Below, piece after piece: positions 56,349 to 64,000 of a stretch of 64,000 bases of DNA. The notes beneath the pieces were generated by a model. It made no database searches and was not told where the DNA came from. It was given only the letters and a program-made list of their open reading frames with translations. Made by a program: the position numbers and the translations under genes. Numbering within the stretch: the first letter of the stretch is position 1; every line of letters starts with the position of its first letter. Source of the stretch: Chlorops oryzae (lineage: Eukaryota; Arthropoda; Insecta; Diptera; Chloropidae); assembly GCA_020466095.1 (NCBI GenBank), contig CM035806.1:19528571-19592570 (forward strand). Reading direction: 5' to 3'.

Positions 56349-56653
56349 TATATTGTTATTTTGAGGATGAAAAAGTCAATATTCAAAACTCATAAGCCCC
56401 TTCTGGTAGAAACTTAGTTGAAAATTTTCAAAAAAAAAAAAAAATGGAGCAGTGTAACCTATTTAACTGGGATCGCAGGGGACCTAGAATTGCTTATCAC
56501 TTATCGAGATTTTTCATTTACTCCGTTTCCCACATAAGCAGATTGATATGACAGTTGTCTTAGTTAGAGAGGGTCCCACTATAAGAGGTCCAAATATATA
56601 TTTATGTAGAATTACACTGTGCTTGAAATTGATTGTCGAAAATTGTAATAAAA
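56349..56653. other. No gene seen
   Basis: AT-rich spacer containing an A run near 56434. The ORF at 56548-56823 runs into the hairpin at 56654 and is not supported. Confidence 0.4.
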
Positions 56654-56762
56654 AACCCCACTTATTCGACGTATACGTAATTTTTATTTTGGGTTCGAAT
56701 AATTACGTATACGTATTCCAAACCAAAATAAAAATTACGTATACGTCGAGTAAGTGGGGTTT
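56654..56762. repeat. Nearly perfect hairpin, 109 bp
   Basis: AACCCCACTTATTCGACGTA at the left mirrors TACGTCGAGTAAGTGGGGTT at the right, and the arms match for about 39 bases through AATTTTTATTTTGG with one mismatch. The loop contains a further inverted pair with TTACGTATACGTA. Probably a very young MITE. Confidence 0.85.
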
Positions 56763-57164
56763 TTTTTTGTTATATTTTTGTCGAAAACACCGGTTGCCTG
56801 CATATTTCTGTATTGGTGTCTGAAGCAAATTTGTTGGTCGCTAAAAGATCTACAACTTTCCCGAAGACAGTAAAGCGATATTCATAACGATTCAGGACAA
56901 ATTAGAATTTTAAATTTTCGAAGACTTAAGCGACGAACCAGCAAAATTCAAATTCAGATTCCTCCTAAACTAGAGCCAATCCAGAGAAAAGGCCGATGGA
57001 TCTGAGCTCAGTATCCTTTAAAAAAGTCACTCAGTTGCTCCCATTTTTGTTACTATTTTCGACTTGCACAGTGTTATCATAGAGTTTAAAATGTTGAAAC
57101 ACATGGAAAAATAAAAACTATTCGATTTTATTCGATTATCAGTTCGCTGCAGTAATTCCAACTG

Positions 57165-57975
57165 CTCCCCGACTAGTCACAAAAATACCAGGACTAGTCC
57201 CTTTTAATTTGCCAACCAGTGTTTAAAACTAGTGATGCCACGAATATTCGGCCACTATTCGGTATTCGGCCTATTCGGCGTCATTTTTCAGTATTCGGTA
57301 TTCGGCCGAATAGTTAAAATATTCGGCCGAATACCGAATAGTAGAAATAACTTATTAAAAAAATCAGCAGTAACTACAAATTAAGTTTTTCTCACAATAA
57401 CGTAAAAAAAATTTAATTAACGAGATCTAAAAATACAGCAGATTTGCTTTTTATTCTTTAGAAATATTAAATGTACGCTAGCTTCTTCTAAATTTTCTTC
57501 GAAAACATTATAAACAATGGGCAAATTTTTCAGCGGTAGCTTTTGCCTTGACTCCAGCTAGTCGCGAGTAGGCTCAAGCTGTCTTTACTACGTGCCGAAT
57601 ATTCGGTTGCCGAATATTCGTTATTCGGCCGAGAGGTTGACCGAATATTCGGTATTCGGTATTCGGCCAAATCCACTATTCGTGGCATCACTATTTAAAA
57701 CTGTCTTTTTATAATATTTAGCTACAATTGAAAACTAACCACTCCCACATCTAACTACTCCATGAGTACACATACTGTGGTCAATTAGAGGTCAATTGTC
57801 CCATATATAGCAGTTGGTCTAATTTTTTTACTCCACTCTTCTAGACCACTTGTTTCTGCTCAAGGTTTCCAATTCTCATACATAAAATACTCTAAATTTT
57901 GACCAGTCATATTTCGAGTAGCCTCAGAGTACTCCTTTTCAGTAAATGGATCTTTTTATTGCTGCAGGGTTGCTT
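57165..57975 (+). repeat. Dispersed repeat family, copy 3 (interrupted)
   Basis: CTTTTAATTTGCCAACCAGT at 57201 and CCACTCCCACATCTAACTAC at 57750 are adjacent parts of the repeat found at 10-245 and 4040-4245. Here they are separated by the hAT MITE at 57230-57693. Confidence 0.75.
57222..57701. mobile_element. hAT MITE with TTTAAAAC duplication
   Basis: The element spans 57230-57693 (464 bp), starting TAGTGATGCCACGAATATTC and ending CTATTCGTGGCATCACTA, with TTTAAAAC on both sides (57222-57229, 57694-57701). The sub-ends are packed with CGGTATTCGGC and CGAATATTCGG words. Uninterrupted relatives of the target are in copies 1 and 2 of the dispersed repeat. Confidence 0.94.
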
Positions 57976-58595
57976 TGAGAATTTTCTTCATGGTATATAA
58001 ATTTGAGCAAATATGTCGGATTTATTTACAATTTGAGACTTACAAATATTTATGTATGGTTTCCGATTGTTTTTCTGCGTCACGCTTCGTTCTTCGTACA
58101 AACTCTTAGCAAGAAAAAAGCAGTTTCTTCTACACAGACATGAAAAAACTTGTGTTGGCCAGATAAATAGTCTCAGTTGTACGGATTATTGAGCTATGAA
58201 TTCCTTATTACAGAGGTACAACCCGTTTAAAAATAAAAATTCACAAAAAGTAATCCCAGTTGACAAAGTCTCATCAAATTCCCAGTGCAAAAGTTCTGGG
58301 ATCTTATTTTTACTACAAAAAAAAAACAGAGGTTTCTCACTTATTCAGATCCCAATTAAACAGGTTAAACTCTATAAAGGTGGATACTCATACGAATCCG
58401 TATACATATTAACAACTTCGCTTATAACGACAGATCGGTTGTAGAAACAACTATGTTTGCTTTCACAGTTTTGTGCACTGGAGAGCCCTTCCCGACCATT
58501 TTGTGCTTCGTCCGGTTAATACGATAGAATGCAGCTGGTGGTCGTTATATGCGGATTCTACTGTAACATTTATTTGGTTTTTTAGCGGCCATTAT
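57976..58595. other. No gene; possible pogo-like end near 58563
   Basis: GTGGTCGTTATATGCGGATTCTACTG ends at 58563 before TA and looks like a pogo-type right end; a sequence CTTCGCTTATAACGACAG near 58415 may belong to it. The left end was not found. No coding gene was recognised. Confidence 0.35.
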
Positions 58596-58779
58596 CAGTA
58601 GCGTATTAAGGGGGGAGCGAAGGGGCATCCGCCCCGGGGCGCCAAATCATATTTAATTTTTTTATAAATGTCTTTTTATTTAGACTAGATGGAGGGGGCG
58701 GCATTTTGTGTATTGTGCCTGCATTGTGCCCCAATGCGTCCAAGGCGCCGAAATGTCTCGCTACGCCACTGCCCATAAT
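58588..58779. mobile_element. hAT MITE (CAGTAGCGTA / TACGCCACTG ends)
   Basis: The element spans 58596-58771 (176 bp). GCCATTAT on the left and CCCATAAT on the right agree in 6 of 8 bases, an aged duplication. The interior has CGCCCCGGGGCGCC and GGAGGGGGCGGC. Confidence 0.7.
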
Positions 58780-59742
58780 GCTCAGCGTGATGCTCAACGG
58801 AGGTAATTTTGAGTTGAGTCAGTAAGATTTTAATTCAGGAAATATTTTTCCTCGAAGATCGCCACGGGTTCCCCGAAAGAAATTCCCTGATTATGAACCA
58901 TAATGTATGTAGGTATGTACATATGTATGAAAAAGCTCTTCAATGGAATTCATTATTCACAAATCGGAAGTTCATCGCCTATCGAGACTCATTTCCCCAT
59001 TGGCCCGTTTCGAACTGCAACAGAAAATTGCCATTTCCAAAAAGCTTTTAATACTCGTAATTACTTGTAATTTATGTAAAACTCCCCCGACAATTGTGAA
59101 CGTGTGCTACTCGCAAAACCGCTAAGCACTTTTGTGTTAATCAAAAACAGGAAAAACTTTCCATTGACTACCGCCGGAAACACCGAAATTGAGCGTATAA
59201 AGAGCCCCTTGGTCTGTTTTTTTTTTTTTGTCGTAGTTAGCAATGACTTCCAGGTATATATTGTTGTTGTTGTTTTTTTTTAAATGGTTTTTGTTATTGA
59301 TCAAATAAACAAGTTTGGACAATGAATTGAAGGCTCACCTGTTCGCTTTTACTATCCTTAGCAATCCAATTAATAGCGATGATTATAAGTGTATTTCGCC
59401 GTTCGCCTCTCTCACTCTATTGCATTTTCAAGAAAATTTATCAATTGCTTCTTTAAGTCGCCTTATCAGCTATTCACTTGGTTGTTATCTTTAAGTGGAA
59501 GATATCAATTCCGACGACAAACTGCGTTTTATGGCTCTTCGAAGCAAAGCGTAATTTTTATTTATGTATTTATTTTCTTTCAATTCACAAACCATGCGCG
59601 CCACCAAGTATTACAGTATGAGAAACATACAATACACAGTATGAGAAACGAGCTAATAGTAGTGATGCACGATATCCATCGATATTTTTCATATCGATGG
59701 TTTTTTCTTTGATATTCGATTTATTTCATCGATGTTTACAAC
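58780..59742. other. No gene seen
   Basis: ORFs at 58943-59125 and 59389-59712 have no domain or splice logic. ATCGATATTTTTCATATCGAT near 59672-59700 is a short palindrome. Otherwise AT-rich spacer. Confidence 0.35.
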
Positions 59743-60010
59743 ATTGAGGCCTTTTACATTAGTCAATAGTTGACCGTCAATTCTCATTTTCAGTACAAAA
59801 CGATAACATATCGTTATCGAAAAGTTGAGCGTTTTTTGGTTGCACGTACTCGCTCAGTCCTGTTCCATACTAGGCGACAGTCGCCGGAGACACATTTTGT
59901 TTTGAAGAAGAGAGCGGGCCGGGGAAGAGAGAGGGGTGCTGTTCTCTCTCTTCTCCGACCGTCCCTCGCCATCAAAACAAGATGTGTCTCCGGCGACTGT
60001 CGCCTAGTAT

Positions 60011-61050
60011 GTCGTCGTTCATACTATGAGACAAGGGAGCGTCCATAAATGATGTCACGTTTGGTGGGGGGGGAGGGGGTCAGCTCATCTGTGACAGTTT
60101 TGTGACATAGGGTGGAGGGGGGGTTCCCAAGCATGTTATGTCACACTTTTCATAGTCAAATTTGTTTAAAAAAATGCGTTAATTTTTGTACTATGAACTA
60201 AGTATAAGGCAATCGCCGTGTAAACATTGCATTAGCTTAATTGAGACAGTATGCATCGATATCATATTTATAAATTAGTGATATGTGTCTCAAAGTGCAA
60301 GCTAATTTACGGTTTAATGTGTTAAAGTAGGCGTGAGATGTCAAACTCCATATAAAAAAACATGTTAGCATATTTAACCTTAAATTAGCATTAATTGTGA
60401 ATTGGCCTATACTGTTTTTTCATATTAATTGTGACGTGACACAGGGGGGGGAGGGGGTTTGCTCATATGTAACAGGTTTGTGACAAAGGGGGGGGAGGGG
60501 GTCTAAAAATCGCAAAAAATGCGTGACATCATTTATGGACGCTCCCCAAGACAAGCGAGAGACACGGTGGTTGTAGGCAAGGGACGTTCGGGGTAGAGAG
60601 AGGGGTACGTGTCTTACGTACTCGGCGACACGCTTTGTGCTTGTCCTTCTCATCATAAAAATAGTGCTGCCATATTTGGGTAAATATTCTCTTCTTATGA
60701 AGAAGCATATCTACAGATTTCGGAAATAATTTAAAAAGCTAGCTTTGAAGTATTAAATACGAAAAATTATGGAGAATAGCTTACACTTTTTCTAAAAAAG
60801 ATCTTTGGACCAACTTATTTTGTCGAAAACCGTGATAATAATTTATTTATCTTATTTCAAGAGCGTAGGGGATTTTTAATTCAGATTGTAGGTATTTCAA
60901 AATATTTTTCTGGCAGCACTGTATAAAACCAGTTTCTTCTTCTATTTCAAATGTCGCAGAGACAATTTTTACTAGTATGAACACGAATAAGACACCAAAA
61001 GAGAATTCACCGTGTCTCTCGCTTGTCTTGTCTCATAGTATGAACGACGA
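60011..61050. mobile_element. Palindromic element inserted in the hairpin MITE
   Basis: GTCGTCGTTCATACTATGAG at 60011 and CTCATAGTATGAACGACGAC ending 61050 are inverted ends, followed inside by CGAGAGACACGGTG and its inverse. TATG occurs on both sides. The ends resemble a diverged form of the host hairpin's own ends. It is itself split by 60035-60547. Confidence 0.8.
60035..60547. mobile_element. MITE with GGGAGCGTCCATAAATGA ends, innermost
   Basis: GGGAGCGTCCATAAATGATG at 60035 pairs with CATCATTTATGGACGCTCCC at 60547, and GGTGGGGGGGGAGGGGG blocks lie inside each end. The empty site TATGAGACAAGACAAGCGAG survives in the opposite arm of the surrounding element (near 61016-61035), which marks the insertion precisely. 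Confidence 0.88.
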
Positions 61051-61309
61051 CTATGGAACAGGACTCAATCCGTCTTTGCTCTCTTTCGTTTATCGAACTT
61101 ATCGATGGCTGGGAACAAATTTCTGACATTTATTTTATTCGTTTTCGTTGTTCGTGGAGACAGCATCGCATGCTATTATATGTTTTTACTTATTTTTCTT
61201 GATCAATATTTTAGGATCTTACATTCTTGTATGTACCGAAAACTATTAATTGAAGACTAATTTTTAAGTTATAAGATATGAAGAAAAATGTGATGAATAT
61301 AATTAAAAT

Positions 61310-61480
61310 TTAAGGCGAAACTCCATAAACGATGGCAATGACGGTTGTTGCGGTATACGCGGCAAAGATGAAAACATTTGTGCTGCTTCCATTGAATCAA
61401 TGTATTGAAATGTATTTAAATGAAAGCAGCTACATCTCTATCGCATGAAATGTTCCGTCGTTTCTGGAGTTTCGCCTTTA
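61310..61480. mobile_element. PIF/Harbinger-like MITE, 165 bp, TTA duplication
   Basis: The element spans 61313-61477: AGGCGAAACTCCA at the left, TGGAGTTTCGCCT at the right, TTA on both sides (61310-61312, 61478-61480). Confidence 0.75.
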
Positions 61481-61900
61481 TTATTTTGACTATATGAAAA
61501 GCGTATAGATAGTTTACTCTTACAAATTGTATATAGAATATATTTTGAAACAGAAAAATTTAACAGCTACTAAAAAATGTCTTTTTCAAAAAGCATTTTT
61601 AATTCAAGCATTTTGGAATAGTCCTTAGCATCAATAATTTAATTCATTAAAACAAAACAGGTAGTGCTGTATTTATGTTTCTGCTATCAACCCTTAATCA
61701 GAGATACATAACTTATGTTGCTAGTATTTTATTAAATATCACCCCTGTGTGGAAGAGGAAAATGTCATAAAAGGCATACAAAGCAAGAATTGATGATCAA
61801 TTCTTTCGAGTAAGTGTAAAAGCGAATGCAACTCCAAAAGGGAATATCGATAGGAATTGACGGTCAACTATTGACTCATGTAAAAGGCCTCAATGAGGCC

Positions 61901-63331
61901 CAGTGATGCCAGATTTTATCGATAAAAAAAACCCTCATATATTGGAAAAAAACCCACTTTTCCCCATTTTCAAAAACTAAAAACCCAGAATGATTTTTTG
62001 AAAATATGGGCGTACCGATTTCAAAATTGAACATTGGATTTAAACACAATATTTTAATATTTTAATAAAAGTATCAAGAAAGTAACAAAAATAAAAGTAA
62101 CTTAAAATTGCAGTCTTATTCATGACTTAAAAAAAAAACCAAGTTTCTTTACAACACTTAGGGAACACGCGACTAGATACAGCAAAAAGAGTCATGCACG
62201 GTACTGGAAGAGGGAAACACGATTTTCATTCTCATAAGTAGTAAATATACCTTAAGGGTGGTAGTTACCGAAAAAGTTTAACCGAGGTTTAATCTTAATC
62301 CTTCGAAGTAAAAGTGGTAGTTACCGGGTCAACTTAAACTGTTCTTAAAAGATTCGATATTCGAATAGGGGCTGCCACATTAAAGATTTTTTTTTTTTCA
62401 AAAACAGCTATTTTAAGCTGATTTCAAAAACTTTTTATCAGAGAAAATATTGCGTTTGTTCATCCGAGTGTAACATCCACCCCTAATAGAGCCAAATAAT
62501 GCGAAAATGTAAAGAAATTATCAGCGTTACCAGGAGATTTGGCTTAGCCATATCGTCTGTCTGTCTGTCTGTCTATCCTTATGTATACATTTTTCTCGTC
62601 GAAGGATTTGATATATCTTGACGAAATGAGGATTGAATATGCAGGGAAGTATGCGTAAAACAAGTTCGAGAATGGGCTAGATGGGGCTATTTTTTCGGGT
62701 TCCTCTAGTGCAAAGGTCTGTTTTAAAAATAGTAAAAACTGCTATTAAACCTATATTTTTGAAATCTTTTGATGAAATTTGAAATGTAAGTTTTTTAAGA
62801 CTCCCAATGCTCTTTTATAAATTTGGGAAAGAGGGCGTGACCAAAGAGCGGCTTTGCAAAAATGTCTTACACCCACAGTTCATAAGAGAATGGGACGAAA
62901 ATCATTATGTCAACTTCTATTATGCCCATAACCATACACTGTACAAACATTTTTGTGGACGTGGTCTAAAGGCCACTTTTGCAAAAAATTTGTTGCTATA
63001 TATATGTAAAGGTATGTATAAATAATGTGTCGGGTATTGCAATGTCAGATTCGTTTTTATTTTTTTATTTCTATGCTCTGTTCGAATTTTCGAAATTTTC
63101 ACGTTGAAATTTAAGACTACTACGACGTGGTATTAAACTAGGCTTAAACGATTTGGTAACTACGAAAACTTAAGCGAAAGCTAAGAACTCCCTTAAACTG
63201 CTCTGGTAACTACCACCCTAAATGTAGTGCATAAATTTCGATATAATATTACCCATACTTTTCCCCATGTCACGATATTTGAGTGAAAAAAACCCACAAT
63301 ATGGGGAAAAACCCACAATCTGGCATCACTG
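61901..63331. mobile_element. hAT-type element (CAGTGATGCCAG ends), interrupted
   Basis: CAGTGATGCCAGATTTTATC at 61901 and AATCTGGCATCACTG ending 63331. AAACCCACTTTTCCCC and CCCATACTTTTCCCC blocks lie inside. No clean 8-bp duplication is visible. It is split by the element at 62256-63218; without that, it would be about 470 bp. Confidence 0.72.
62253..63221. mobile_element. Harbinger-like element, 963 bp, TAA duplication
   Basis: The element spans 62256-63218. GGGTGGTAGTTACCG at the left, GGTAACTACCACCC at the right, TAA on both sides (62253-62255, 63219-63221). The sub-ends repeat GGTAGTTACC and GGTAACTAC with GGTTTAATC-type words. The ORF at 62807-63025 (ends KGMYK) has no recognised transposase motif. 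Confidence 0.82.
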
Positions 63332-64000
63332 CTCTGCTCTACTCTCTCCTAGTGTTGAAACAAAATGAGTAAATACTACTTGATATCGAATACTTTTAGT
63401 CGATATTGAGTATATTTTGTACTCAATACTTACCACCAAGTATTTTCGCGGTATCGATACTTTCATGGTATCTTTTCAACACTATTACAGTATGGAAAAG
63501 CTGGAAAGAAATCTGGCTATTAGTTGTTAAGCAATCTGGAAATCTGGCTATTAGTAGCTAAATAATTTGGCAAGGCGGCTGTTTGGAGGTAGTCTTTGCT
63601 AAATATAACCAAAGTCACTAACCTTTTCCCAGTATATAAATATTATTGCCGCAAGGCAAAGAGTATAGAATCTAAAGAGTTCCCATAAGGGTAATATAAT
63701 GGGTTTTATGGATTGGCTCTCATGATGTATATATGGGCGCCTTTTGGTCAAACATGTTCCGCTGCAGACTTTCGAGTTGGAAGCGGTTTGAAGAGCTAAT
63801 ATTTGGTTGGATAGCTTTTGGCGCGTGCGTAGAAATAGAGTTATGAATGATTTTTTTCGCCTACTTTGAATACTGCGTGAAAAGGTATGTGAAGGAGTGT
63901 GGAAGTTAGAAAAAACGCCGTTGCACGATATATTTGTATTTCCGTGGTTTTTTTTCTAATGGACTGAACGTATGTATGGAAGGGTATATATATATATATG
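63332..64000. other. No gene seen to the window end
   Basis: Contains TGGAAATCTGGCTATTAGTTG-type direct duplication at about 63510-63560 and a TA run at the very end. No exon or terminal repeats were recognised. Confidence 0.4.

Larger units (their letters stand above)
59856..61064. mobile_element. Hairpin MITE (TTCCATACTA ends), copy 2, interrupted
   Basis: AGTCCTGTTCCATACTAGGC at 59856 and TATGGAACAGGACT ending 61064 are its ends. The hairpin GACACATTTTGTTTT / AAAACAAGATGTGTC sits entirely in the left 155 bases. The right end is displaced by the insertion at 60011-61050. An uninterrupted relative is 40484-40631. Confidence 0.82.
59743..61894. mobile_element. Outermost palindromic element of a nested stack
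   Basis: ATTGAGGCCTTTTACATTAG at 59743 and its inverse ATGTAAAAGGCCTCAAT ending 61894, with GTCAATAGTTGACCGTCAATTC and inverse just inside. It encloses the stack at 59856-61064 and the MITE at 61313-61477. No transposase ORF. Confidence 0.75.

Overview
The window is nuclear DNA of an insect, most likely a higher fly (Brachycera, Drosophila-like or tephritid-like). The small heat-shock gene reads almost residue for residue like Drosophila l(2)efl, genes are split by short GT-AG introns, and the DNA is AT-rich and packed with short palindromic DNA transposons. The species cannot be named from the sequence. All multi-exon models were assembled by hand from splice sites whose phases agree; none has been checked against RNA.

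Genes in order: a TXNDC15-like membrane thioredoxin-fold protein (1233-2289, -); a cytosolic sulfotransferase in five exons with introns swollen by CT repeats and a hAT foldback (5650-10239, +); l(2)efl (10501-11156, -); a 98-residue secreted six-cysteine protein in three small exons (16833-17349, +); a peptidyl-amidating lyase, closest in size to Drosophila Pal2 (19015-20701, +); an anillin-family protein of 1478 residues in nine exons (23196-34482, -), whose 5.4-kb fifth intron (in mRNA order) hosts an angel-like nuclease gene on the opposite strand (29986-31253, +, frame broken near a CAG tract); mRpL43, head-to-head with the anillin gene (34878-35589, +); a THAP protein with a coiled coil and a P-transposase-like helix-turn-helix (36050-37347, +); and a TNFAIP8/TIPE protein (42907-47388, -). 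From about 47.4 kb to the end no protein gene could be supported.

The rest is mobile DNA. Several elements are proven by flanking target duplications: 8-bp duplications (hAT type) at 9.5, 22.2, 25.3, 37.7, 46.7 and 57.2 kb, 7 bp at 43.2 kb, TA (pogo/Tigger type) at 12.7 and 53.1 kb, and 3-bp TTA or TAA (PIF/Harbinger type) at 45.8, 61.3 and 62.3 kb. There are also a 2.8-kb foldback with arms of about 830 bp, two tRNA-derived SINE copies, a possible LTR remnant with a primer-binding site, long CT, CTCTCTAT and CCTTT arrays, and elements nested several levels deep (59.7-63.3 kb).

The genes do not form a pathway. The most interesting items are the six-cysteine secreted protein, the hAT-like element carrying two tRNA-like modules inside the TNFAIP8 intron, the frame-broken angel gene with tandem IDLT motifs, the THAP/P-transposase-like gene, and nested transposons whose empty sites are still readable in this same window.
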